A stretch of DNA of 64,000 bases from Odiellus spinosus (GCA_963920705.1 OY987233.1:6934001-6998000), one strand, 5' to 3'; positions 12,061 to 23,400 are shown, counted from the first letter of the stretch. Numbers and translations are program-made. The notes: generated from the sequence alone by a model not told the origin.

Positions 12061-13145
12061 CCCTTTCCAGCAGTTTTTAGCCCGAAAATATTTTGCGCGA
12101 GTTTTTTAAATGAGGGCAAACCATTTTTACGCGAGTTTTTTAAAAGAGGGCAAACCACTTTCAAAAATCGGTTTTTCTGCAAGAAATTGGTAAGTTACTA
12201 CTCTGATAATTTTTACTAGTTGTCTACTAATTTATTCTTACCATTTCCAGCAGTTTTTAGGCCGAAATTATTTTGCGCAAATTTTTTGAATAAGGGCAAA
12301 CCATTTTTACGCGAGTTTTTTAAAAGAGGGCAAACCACTTTCAAAAATCGGTTTTTCTGCAAGAAATTGGTAAGTTACCACCCTGATAATTTTTATTAGT
12401 TACAAACTAATTTATTCTTACCATTTCCAGCAGTTTTTAGCCCGAAAATATTTTGCGCGAGTTTTTTAAATGAGGGCAAACCATTTTTACGCGAGTTTTT
12501 TAAAACAGGGCAAACCACTTTCAAAATTCGGTTTTTCTGCAAGAAATTGGTAAGTTACCACTCTGATAATTTTTACTAGTTGTCTACTAATTTATTCTTA
12601 CCATTTCCAGCAGTTTTTAGGCCGAAATTATTTTGCGCAAATTTTTTGAATAAGGGCAAACCATTTTTACGCGAGTTTTTTAAAAGAGGGCAAACCACTT
12701 TCAAAAATCGGTTTTTCTGCAAGAAATTGGTAAGTTACCACCCTGATAATTTTTATTAGTTACAAACTAATTCATTCTTACCATTTCCAGCAGTTTTTAG
12801 CCCGAAAATATTTTGCGCGAGTTTTTTAAATGAGGGCAAACCATTTTTACGCGAGTTTTTTAAAAGAGGGCAAACCACTTTCAAAAATCGGTTTTTCTGC
12901 AAGAAATTGGTAAGTTACCACCCTGATAATTTTTACTAGTTGTCTACTAATATATTCTTACCATTTCCAGCAGTTTTTAGGCCGAAATTATTTTGCGCAA
13001 ATTTTTTGAATAAGGGCAAACAATTTTTACGCGAGTTTTTTAAAAGAGGGCAAACCACTTTCAAAAATCGGTTTTTCTGCAAGAAATTGGTAAGTTACCA
13101 CCCTGATAATTTTTACTAGTTGTCTACTAATTTATTCTTACCATT
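12061..13145 (+). repeat. 180 bp monomers with 360 bp higher-order period (left arm, inner)
   Basis: Six monomers with acceptor sites exactly 180 bp apart. The extra 34 bp relative to the 146 bp type is an internal duplication of the GGGCAAACCA...TTTTTTAAA part. Monomers alternate between two kinds (CCCGAAAATA...TTACAAACTAAT and GCCGAAATTA...TGTCTACTAAT), giving a 360 bp higher-order unit. The 61 nt intron-like part keeps its length, GTAAGT, ACTAAT and TTTCCAG despite many other substitutions. Confidence 0.9.
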
Positions 13146-13502
13146 ACAATAGATGGTTATATAAAATGGGAAAATGGGAATATCTGTCCCAACCATGAAA
13201 AAGCCCCACTTATGTGGAAAAGTTAAAAATTAACTTTTTTTTTGGTTGAACTTGGTTCCAAGGTTGAGAAAAAGTATAGGATTTTCCATTTTATAATATC
13301 ATCTATTCTATATTTATTCTAAAATAACATTTTACACAATTTCATTATTCAATCAGTTTCAATTAATTTCGAAAAGTAGTTATTTACCGATAGCCTCTTC
13401 AACATTGACCAGAAACTGTAGCAGACTATGCAACTGTTTTCCACGAGGGGTCGGGCATTCAAGGAAATCCCGTACGCTACCCGCTAAATTCAATTTTAGA
13501 AC
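13146..13502. repeat. Inner unique segment of the left arm
   Basis: Non-tandem sequence mirrored by 13955-14309 in the right arm with few differences (for example an indel near the ACCGATAGCC / GGCTATCGGT pair). It is the part of the palindrome closest to the loop. No gene recognised. Confidence 0.85.
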
Positions 13503-13954
13503 TTTTTTTGAAATCTGTTAAGAAATGGCCGGTAGTCTCTTTAAGTTATTCCTATTTTACGCTTTACGAGAATCAATGACCTTTCAACTACATCACTTCA
13601 CGACTAAGCCTCAGTAACCAGTGCCACACTAATGAAACAAATAGTATAAACTTATGACCATAGTCAAATTTTTACTCTATTTGCCTTCTACAGGGGAGCG
13701 GATCACAAGGACTCTGTGGAAAATTTCGAGCTGATTGTTCCCAATAAATTCTCACGATACAGCTTGCCCTTCTCGTATGACACTAGTGGGTTTGAACATG
13801 GGTTTTCTCGAGGTTCTCTTAACGGTACCCCTTTCTAACTCCGTTGATTTCGTGATTTCATTAGTGATTTAATGATTTCGGATTTTTTTATCAGATTTCA
13901 AAATCAGCAAAATTTACTTTGATTTCGTGCGGGATTATTGATTTTGATTTTAGA
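13503..13954. other. Central loop of the fold-back element
   Basis: 452 bases not matched by an inverted copy. It contains short GATTTC/GATTTT iterations at 13848-13950 and no ORF of meaningful size. This is where a fold-back element would carry a transposase if it had one; none is present. Confidence 0.8.
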
Positions 13955-14309
13955 GTTCTAAAATTGAATTTAGCGGGTAGCGTACGGGATTTCCTTGAAT
14001 GCCCGACCCCTCGTGGAAAACAGTTGCATAGTCTGCTACAGTTTCTGGTCAATGTTGAAGAGGCTATCGGTATATACTTTTCGAAATTAATTGAAACTGA
14101 TTGAATAATGAAATTGTGTAAAATGTTATTTTAGAATAAATATAGAATAGATGATATTATAAAATGGAAAATCCTATACTTTTTCTCAACCTTGGAACCA
14201 AGTTCAACCAAAAAAAAAGTTAATTTTTAACTTTTCCACATAAGTGGGGCTTTTTCATGGTTGGGACAGATATTCCCATTTTCCCATTTTATATAACTAT
14301 CTATTGTAA

Positions 14310-16550
14310 TGGTAAGAATAAATTAGTAGACAACTAGTAAAAATTATCAGGGTGGTAACTTACCAATTTCTTGCAGAAAAACCGATTTTTGAAAGTGGTT
14401 TGCCCTCTTTTAAAAAACTCGCGTAAAAATGGTTTGCCCTTATTCAAAAAATTTGGGCAAAATAATTTCGGCCTAAAAACTGCTGGAAATGGTAAGAATA
14501 AATTAGTAGACAACTAGTAAAAATTATCAGGGTGGTAACTTACCAATTTCTTGCAGAAAAACCGATTTTTGAAAGTGGTTTGCCCTGTTTTAAAAAACTC
14601 ACGTAAAAATGGTTTGCCCTCATTTAAAAAACTCGCGCAAAATATTTTCGGGCTAAAAACTGCTGGAAATGGTAAGAATAAATTAGTTTGTAACTAATAA
14701 AAATTATCAGGGTGGTAACTTACCAATTTCTTGCAGAAAAACCGATTTTTGAAAGTGGTTTGCCCTCTTTTAAAATCTCGCGTAAAAATGGTTTGCCCTC
14801 ATTCAAAAAAGTTTCGCAAAACAATTTCGGCCTAAAAACTGCTGGAAATGGTAAGAATAAATTAGTTTGTAACTAATAAAAATTATGAGGGTGGTAACTT
14901 ACCAATTTCTTGCAGAAAAACGGATTTTTGAAAGTGGTTTGCCCTCATTTAAAAAACTCGCGCAAAATATTTTCGGGCTAAAAACTGCTGGAAATGGTAA
15001 GAATAAATTAGTAGACAACTAATAAAAATTATCAGGGTGTTAACTTACCAATTTCTTGCAGAAAAACCGATTTTTGAAAGTGGTTTGCCCTCTTTTAAAA
15101 AACTCGCGTAAAAATGGTTTGCCCTTATTCAAAAAATTTGGGCAAAATAATTTCGGCCTAAAAACTGCTGGAAATGGTAAGAATAAATTAGTAGACAACT
15201 AGTAAAAATTATCAGAGTGGTAACTTACCAATTTCTTGCAGAAAAACCGATTTTTGAAAGTGGTTTGCCCTGTTTTAAAAAACTCACGTAAAAATGGTTT
15301 GCCCTCATTTAAAAAACTCGCGCAAAATATTTTCGGGCTAAAAACTGCTGGAAATGGTAAGAATAAATTAGTTTGTAACTAATAAAAATTATCAGGGTGG
15401 TAACTTACCAATTTCTTGCAGAAAAACCGATTTTTGAAAGTGGTTTGCCCTCTTTTAAAATCTCGCGTAAAAATGGTTTGCCCTCATTCAAAAAAGTTTC
15501 GCAAAACAATTTCGGCCTAAAAACTGCTGGAAATGGTAAGAATAAATTAGTTTGTAACTAATAAAAATTATGAGGGTGGTAACTTACCAATTTCTTGCAG
15601 AAAAACGGATTTTTGAAAGTGGTTTGCCCTCATTTAAAAAACTCGCGCAAAATATTTTCGGGCTAAAAACTGCTGGAAATGGTAAGAATAAATTAGTAGA
15701 CAACTAATAAAAATTATCAGGGTGTTAACTTACCAATTTCTTGCAGAAAAACCGATTTTTGAAAGTGGTTTGCCCTCTTTTAAAAAACTCGCGTAAAAAT
15801 GGTTTGCCCTTATTCAAAAAATTTGGGCAAAATAATTTCGGCCTAAAAACTGCTGGAAATGGTAAGAATAAATTAGTAGACAACTAGTAAAAATTATCAG
15901 AGTGGTAACTTACCAATTTCTTGCAGAAAAACCGATTTTTGAAAGTGGTTTGCCCTGTTTTAAAAAACTCACGTAAAAATGGTTTGCCCTCATTTAAAAA
16001 ACTCGCGCAAAATATTTTCGGGCTAAAAACTGCTGGAAATGGTAAGAATAAATTAGTTTGTAACTAATAAAAATTATCAGGGTGGTAACTTACCAATTTC
16101 TTGCAGAAAAACCGATTTTTGAAAGTGGTTTGCCCTCTTTTAAAATCTCGCGTAAAAATGGTTTGCCCTCATTCAAAAAAGTTTCGCAAAACAATTTCGG
16201 CCTAAAAACTGCTGGAAATGGTAAGAATAAATTAGTTTGTAACTAATAAAAATTATGAGGGTGGAAACTTACCAATTTCTTGCAGAAAAACGGATTTTTG
16301 AAAGTGGTTTGCCCTCATTTAAAAAACTCGCGCAAAATATTTTCGGGCTAAAAACTGCTGGAAATGGTAAGAATAAATTAGTAGACAACTAATAAAAATT
16401 ATCAGGGTGTTAACTTACCAATTTCTTGCAGAAAAACCGATTTTTGAAAGTGGTTTGCCCTCTTTTAAAAAACTCGCGTAAAAATGGTTTGCCCTCATTC
16501 AAAAAATTTGCGCAAAATAATTTCGGGCTAAAAACTGCTGGAAATGGTAA
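14310..16550 (-). repeat. Right-arm inner array with 685 bp higher-order repeat
   Basis: Complement-oriented 180-type monomers and shorter derivatives. A marker (AATTTGGGCAAAATAATTTCG) recurs with exactly 685 bp spacing (14455, 15140, 15825), showing a multi-monomer unit amplified about three times. The left arm uses a 360 bp unit instead, so the arms have been amplified independently. Confidence 0.88.
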
Positions 16551-18289
16551 GAATAAATTAGTATGTACCTAAGAAAAATTATCCAGGTGGTAACTTACCA
16601 ATTTCTTGCAAAAAAACCGGTTTTTGAAAGTGGTTTGCCCTTATTCAAAAAACATGCGCCAACGAATTTCGTGCTAAAAACTGCTGGAATGGGTAAGAAT
16701 ATATTAGTATGTACCTAAGAAAAATTATCCAGGTGGTAACTTACCAATTTCTTGCAAAAAAACCGGTTTTTGAAAGTGGTTTGCCCTTATTCAAAAAACA
16801 TGCGCCAACGAATTTCGTGCTAAAAACTGCTGGAATGGGTAAGAATATATTAGTATGTACCTAAGAAAAATTATCCAGGTGGTAACTTACCAATTTCTTG
16901 CAGAAAAACCGGTTTTTGAAAGTGGTTTGCCCTTATTCAAAAAACATGCGCCAACGAATTTCGTGCTAAAAACTGCTGGAATGGGTAAGAATATATTAGT
17001 ATGTACCTAAGAAAAATTATCCAGGTGGTAACTTACCAATTTCTTGCAGAAAAACCGGTTTTTGAAAGTGGTTTGCCCTTATTCAAAAAACTTGCGCCAA
17101 CGAATTTAGTGTTAAAAACGGCTGGAATGGGTAAGGATATATTAGTATGTACCTAAGAAAAATTATCCAGGTGGTAACTTACCAATTTCTTGCAGAAAAA
17201 CCGGTTTTTGAAAGTGGTTTGCCCTTATTCAAAAAACATGCGCCAACGAATTTCGTGCTAAAAACTGCTGGAATGGGTAAGAATATATTAGTATGTACCT
17301 AAGAAAAATTATCCAGGTGGTAACTTACCAATTTCTTGCAAAAAAACCGGTTTTTGAAAGTGGTTTGCCCTTATTCAAAAAACATGCGCCAACGAATTTC
17401 GTGCTAAAAACTGCTGGAATGGGTAAGAATATATTAGTATGTACCTAAGAAAAATTATCCAGGTGGTAACTTACCAATTTCTTGCAAAAAAACCGGTTTT
17501 TGAAAGTGGTTTGCCCTTATTCAAAAAACATGCGCCAACGAATTTCGTGCTAAAAACTGCTGGAATGGGTAAGAATATATTAGTATGTACCTAAGAAAAA
17601 TTATCCAGGTGGTAACTTACCAATTTCTTGCAGAAAAACCGGTTTTTGAAAGTGGTTTGCCCTTATTCAAAAAACATGCGCCAACGAATTTCGTGCTAAA
17701 AACTGCTGGAATGGGTAAGAATATATTAGTATGTACCTAAGAAAAATTATCCAGGTGGTAACTTACCAATTTCTTGCAAAAAAACCGGTTTTTGAAAGTG
17801 GTTTGCCCTTATTCAAAAAACATGCGCCAACGAATTTCGTGCTAAAAACTGCTGGAATGGGTAAGAATATATTAGTATGTACCTAAGAAAAATTATCCAG
17901 GTGGTAACTTACCAATTTCTTGCAGAAAAACCGGTTTTTGAAAGTGGTTTGCCCTTATTCAAAAAACATGCGCCAACGAATTTCGTGCTAAAAACTGCTG
18001 GAATGGGTAAGAATATATTAGTATGTACCTAAGAAAAATTATCCAGGTGGTAACTTACCAATTTCTTGCAAAAAAACCGGTTTTTGAAAGTGGTTTGCCC
18101 TTATTCAAAAAACATGCGCCAACGAATTTCGTGCTAAAAACTGCTGGTATGGGTAAGAATATATTAGTATGTACCTAAGAAAAATTATCCAGGTGGTAAC
18201 TTACCAATTTCTTGCAGAAAAACCGGTTTTTGAAAGTGGTTTGCCCTTATTCAAAAAACATGCGCCAACGAATTTCGTGGTAAAAACAA
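16551..18289 (-). repeat. Right-arm array of about 12 monomers of 146 bp
   Basis: Same monomer as 6229-12060 in reverse complement. Read on the plus strand each unit offers ATGG|GTAAGA ... TTTCTTGCAG|, the reverse intron-like segment. Units alternate irregularly between CTTGCAG and CTTGCAA, so only some keep the AG. Confidence 0.93.
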
Positions 18290-18634
18290 ATTTTGGTACC
18301 ATAAAAAATGGCCTAAAATGTTTCCTGTTGTAACCTGCACCATAACTATTAATAATATTCTTGAAATAAATACATAATTAAATAAATCATTGTAGAAGAA
18401 ACTTGTTTAGACTTATCAATAAACGCCATTTCTTTAGTATTTATATTGGTTTTGGCATGGCTAAAATTTGCGCCAGGTTTGCAGGGAAAAAAAATTTGCG
18501 TCAATTAGGGTTATGGCAAACTTGCGACAAGTTTGCAGGGAAAAAAAATTTGCGTCAAATAGGGTCCAGGGCAAACTTGCGACAAGTTTGCCAAAATGGT
18601 TTGCCAATAAAATATGCGACAATTAGGCCCACCC
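18290..18634. repeat. Outer unique segment of the right arm
   Basis: Inverted copy of 5883-6228, ending GGCCCACCC and followed by the TTTCCAAG duplication. It ends 475 bases before the LSM3 start codon. Confidence 0.85.
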
Positions 18635-18642
18635 TTTCCAAG

Positions 18643-19108
18643 GCTGAAAAGTTCACGGAGGTTCACCGTTCACTATTCAATATTCACGCGCGTTCAGACC
18701 CTACACCACAGTAACCGAACTATCATTAAGTTGAATGCTTGGATTCCGCAAAAATATTGTCATGGTCCATGCAGGGAAGAATCTAGTGGCGTTTTTTTTT
18801 TTTCTTTTCAATCTGCTCACGCAGTACTCCATTAATATTTTAAATTAAATTATTTACTCTTAATTAGATCTAGACTATGAAGTTATATTTCCAAAATACC
18901 GATCTTTTCATTTAGTGTCCAACTTTCTGTTGATGTCTTGCTCCTTTTCTGAAAACGTTTATTGTCGAATGTAGACTCGTAGAGACCTCGAGCTGTCTGC
19001 TTAGGAAACTGAATTATTCCATAATGTTTCTTGGAAGAAGGCATGCAATTGAATTATAAATTTAATTTTGAGAAGAAAATATTTGCATTATTAATTTGAT
19101 TCCTAAAA
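18643..19108. promoter_or_regulatory. LSM3 upstream region
   Basis: About 465 bases between the fold-back element and the LSM3 start codon; promoter and 5' UTR are expected here. No TATA box can be assigned with confidence. The element's insertion has separated this region from the divergently oriented forkhead promoter by nearly 13 kb. Confidence 0.35.
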
Positions 19109-19560
19109 ATGGCAGATGAAATTGTAATTTACGAATATTACTATTTTATTTCAACATTTTGACTCTATCTTAAACCTTAAAAACAGTAACATTTTCTCGA
19201 AAAAAATAAGTCCTTCATAATTCTGTTTTTAAGATTTGTTTCTGTTATAGTTAATTTGTTTTTTTCTTACAGGTAACCACAAACACTGTTGAAGAACCAC
19301 TGGACTTGATTCGTTTAAGTTTGGATGAAAGAATATACGTTAAAATGAAGAACGAGAGAGAACTTAGAGGTCGACTTCACGCTTATGATCAGCATTTGAA
19401 TATGATCTTGAGTGATGTCGAAGAAACTGTGACAACCGTAGAGATTGATGAAGAAACCTATGAAGAAGTGTATAAATCTACGCAACGAATGATACCAATG
19501 ATATTTGTAAGAGGAGATGGTGTAATTCTTGTCTCTCCTCCTATAAGAGCAGGGTTGTAA
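19109..19560 (+). CDS. LSM3: U6 snRNA-associated Sm-like protein LSm3
   Basis: Subunit of the LSm2-8 ring on the U6 snRNA 3' end and of the cytoplasmic LSm1-7 decapping-associated ring. Two exons, 19109-19123 (MADEI) and 19273-19560, joined in phase 0 across a 149 nt intron ending TTTCTTACAG, give 100 residues (human about 102). It starts [20 protein letters not shown]. The Sm1 motif includes [17 protein letters not shown] with the conserved Asp and Asn, and Sm2 is [13 protein letters not shown]. Nearly every residue matches the animal LSm3 pattern. Start choice follows the conserved short N-terminus. The stop codon overlaps an AATAAA (19559-19564); another lies at 19787. Tail-to-tail with BTBD7. 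Confidence 0.97.
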
Positions 19561-20445
19561 ATAAAGTATTTCACTTAATGCTTGGCTTCTCCATTTATAC
19601 ATAACCTTAAAATTATGTTTTAAAGCCTATCAATCGAATGGAACTAAGTTCATGGCCAACTTAGATCAGCTTCTACATTGCCTGTTTAAAAGCTGGACTA
19701 AATTGGCTGTGCAGAGTGCCATTTTCTGGCATAAATGAGCCGGCCAATTTTATTTCTCACTGAATTTGAGATAATCATCTAGTACAAATAAAGGATGGAC
19801 ATAACATTGGGCATTCTTATGTACTCAAATTATAATGATGTCCCATTATAGGATGCTTTTAGAAAATGGGGCCCCTTACTTTTGTATCAAGCTTTATTTG
19901 TTTGTAATTATTTTTCGTTAAGCCTTGGCCATTACGAGCTGTTGTAATTCGTCTCTCGGGGAAGGAAAAACGTCGAAACTCGAACATAATGACGTTTCAA
20001 AACGTTAAAAAGCCTTTCCCATTATTCAAAGTTGAATGGAGCCACCCATGATGGGCATGTTTCACGAAGAGTAGTACAGTGGAAGACTAGCAAAGAACTT
20101 TGCAAGCCTTCCACTGTACTAAACTCAGTGAAGCTTGCGCACAACCCTTAAGAATTCCCAGTGTAACTACCATCCGTTCTTGGTGTCCAGAGGGCTAATC
20201 TGACAATATGAAATTTTTTATAGGATATATTGTTATCTTTTGTTGTATGAGAGGCTTAGATGTTCTTTAGAGACACCTATCGAATAACTTACTTTTACAC
20301 TATTAAGAAACTTCTTAGAGGAACGTTGATGGCATCATATTCCTCGCGATTTTATCGATTGAAAGAGTAATTCAATAATATCCATTTTACAACTTTATGG
20401 AAATAATTTGGATACAGTTATAATACACTAAAATTATAGACATCT
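19561..20445. other. Intergenic region between LSM3 and BTBD7 3' ends
   Basis: Tail-to-tail spacer. It contains AATAAA at 19787-19792 (possible second LSM3 poly(A) signal) and a hairpin at 20073-20120 (AGTACAGTGGAAG ... CTTCCACTGTACT). Otherwise no feature. Confidence 0.5.
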
Positions 20446-23400
20446 TCATCTGCAGGAATCTCTATTTTGCTTCATGGCACTTCTGGGCATAGCTAAGCGA
20501 CTGCTTTTGCTTTCGCGTTTTTCACCTGAAGTTTTTGAGAGAAAAGTTTATATAATCATTTAATATAATTTTTTAAATAAAATATTAACGAACCAGCAGT
20601 ACTCGATTCAGCTGCCGCTTCTCCATCTAGTAACTGCATGCGTCCCATTAAGGATGTTGCCATTGCAATATCTGGAATGATTCCACTAAGTTGATGTTCG
20701 CTGCAAAACCTTCGATGAATCTGCTGAAATATATTTGTTTTAATTAAAACCAAGAATTATTACAAGGTAATACAGCCTTAGCCTCTTGTATGACCCCCGC
20801 ATACTTTGTATCCAAATTCATCTGCTATTCCCTTTCTCAGACCTCTAAAAAAAAAAACTAGGGCCCACTCTGGTGTTTCATTTTTCTCCTGAGGTCGATT
20901 CCCTAAGCGTTGAAGTATCACACATTTTTAAAAGTTTCATGAATCTTTATCAAGTATGCGAGGATGGCCCCCATGTTCTTATGTTCATAACTAAATTAGT
21001 TCTTGTTAAAGCAAGTAATTTGTGTAGTGTTAAATATAAACACTCACCCAAGCGTAAAATAGTTTAAATTTTATGAGTTTTAGGCAATACTCCTTAAAAG
21101 GAGAATACAATCTAACAACAAATGATTTTTTTATAGATTCCTTATCGTTTATATATTTACAAACAAATATTAAACTAGAAATAAAATTAAATCTTACCCT
21201 TAAAATAGGCTTATCTGAATTCATGGAGATCATGAATTCTACGCATATAAGGGTCAGTGACCAACGAGCAAAGGCCCATTGTTGAGACTAAATCTCCTTA
21301 AGACTTTGAATAACATTCAATTCAATGAAGAACTCAGGATCAGCATGAATACAGCTAAACCTATTTTCTGGGTAAGATTTGACTTTATGGTTTAATATTT
21401 GTTTGTAATTTTTTAGGCCTATTTTAACGATAAGGAACTGATAAAAAAAAAAATCACTTGTCGTTAGGTTGCATTCTCCCTTCAAGACTTAATTTATAAA
21501 CACACAGCCAAGAGTATAATATAGACCTGGTGGGGAAGAGATGCCACGTGATGTTAAGTCACACTAGCTAGAATGTTTCTTGAAATTAACAACAAAAAAG
21601 GTTTACACAATGTGTCTCAACCTGAGATAAATATTCAATCCATTTGGGAGTAAACTGTAGTAGCACAGACTATCACGTGGTTCTTTTCCTCACTATGGCA
21701 ACATAATTATCCAGCCACACCAACAATTTTATATATCAATGCTCACAATAACCAATTGAAATTACCCAATACCACACAAACTCAATCAAATTTTACCCTA
21801 GCCACACTGACTCACTCAAAGATTTAGGGATGTTTTAAAAATGTCCCACAAAATAAAAAGTAAAAAAAAAAAAAAATTAGAAAGTTTTTGACATATAACG
21901 TACTTGTGAAGAGCTAGAAGAATTTGGTCGTCGACTTTCCCCAGAAGCTTTATTGTAATTAGTTATAACGACGCTACCACCAATAGCCCCGGCTAAACCG
22001 CTATTTCCGCCGGCACAAATGCCCGATCTACAACCCGATTTTGGCTCAGCTGCTAAATGTATTTCAGGCACTTCTTCAGTAACTCCCGACGCGTAGGATG
22101 AGGGCCGCTGTTGAAGAATGTCCGCCGTAATATCCGGTAAACCAAAATCTCGCGCAACACGAAGTAACAAGAGTCTCGTAACTTCGTACGGATTACGAAC
22201 TATTGAATAGGCTTTTTGAACTACAACCATCTTTCGAAGTTCATCTTCCCTATTTCGAAGTAGCTTCATCGTGTGATCATCTAATAGTTAGGATTTCATT
22301 AAAAATAATTAGAACATTGTTCTTAAAGTAGACTTGCAGCCTGACTCGATTCAGGCCTTGTCAAATTGATCTCCCACTAAGCTCACAAATTTAATCTGAA
22401 GAATTGCCAGGCTATTTTTACATACGCATGACGTCGGTTTTACTTTTCATTTCAATATGTTCCCGTAGAATATCTTAAAATTTTGGTCAAAAATTGTGCA
22501 AATTTAAAAATTACAACAATAAAAGTGGACTGAAGGCATTTTAAATTTTTATTGACTTTTGTTGAGTTCAGGTTATTTCATTTGGACCATTTTTGTCCAA
22601 ATTAGAAGCTTTTCTTATTGGGCAAGCCAATTTCATTAGTTTCTCTATTGCAGCACATAGTAAAAACCGACGTAACATGTATTTAGGGCTGGGCGAGTAC
22701 TCGATTGATTCGAGTAACTCGATCGAGTACCGAGTCGAGTACTCGACTCGGTACTCGATCGACCTCATTTTACTACTCGTGACGAGTATCGAGTATTGGT
22801 TTTACTACTCGACAAACTACTCGATAAGCATTCGCGATAAAAATTCGCGGAACCCATTAGAAACTCGGCAAGGCTAGTAAATAGAAATTAATATCGAATT
22901 CGTACACAAATGAAAGTTAAGACTCGGTACCCTAAAAGTACTACTCGCCCAGCCCTACATGTATTGAAAAAAAGCAGCCCGTGAATTTTAGATTAAATTT
23001 GAAAGCTTGGCACGAGATCAATTTGACAAAGCCCAAATTGCGTCCTGTTGTGTGTCTACTTTAATAAAAATCTGCATTAATGATAAAGTTTTATACCTAA
23101 AACCATTCCTTTAACAATATCCAAATTTGAAGGTGCTTGCCAATGCTCATCATCCAAAAAAGGTTTATCGACCATATACAGAGTATCCGGTATGTGTGAT
23201 ATTTGCCACACATGTCTGTGTGTAACTTCGGCTTCTTGCCCAAATTCTTCTTCTAGCCAAGACTATTTCATACAAATTAAAGGGAATTATAAACTTCAAG
23301 CTTCGTTTCAAAATACTTTTTGGTAAGGGTAAGTACTACTGCTTTAAGTAAATTATAGTATTAAAGAATGACACGCAGCAAATTTCCCCCAAACCTATAG

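Larger units (their letters stand above)
5883..18634. mobile_element. Giant fold-back transposon with satellite arms
   Basis: A 12.75 kb inverted repeat. It begins GGGTGGGCCTAATTGTCGC and ends with the exact complement (GCGACAATTAGGCCCACCC). The octamer TTTCCAAG precedes the left end (5875-5882) and follows the right end (18635-18642), as expected of an 8 bp target duplication. The left arm is 5883-13502 and the right arm 13955-18634, around a 452 bp loop. Each arm has a unique outer segment (about 350 bp), a long tandem array, and a unique inner segment (about 357 bp). No transposase frame was found, so it would depend on an enzyme supplied in trans. Architecture matches Foldback/Galileo-like elements. 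The GGG terminus plus 8 bp duplication would also suit Merlin or MULE relatives. Superfamily is undetermined. Confidence 0.92.

Noticed and set aside
13919..14104. 61-codon frame over the loop/right arm junction of the fold-back element
   Set aside because: Starts on a non-ATG codon and lies mostly in the inverted inner segment; no protein family resemblance, and the mirrored copy in the other arm is not kept open.
6229..18289. CRISPR array or VNTR marker
   Set aside because: The repeats are contiguous monomers without unique spacers, in a eukaryotic context, mirrored in two inverted arms. They are transposon-internal satellites.
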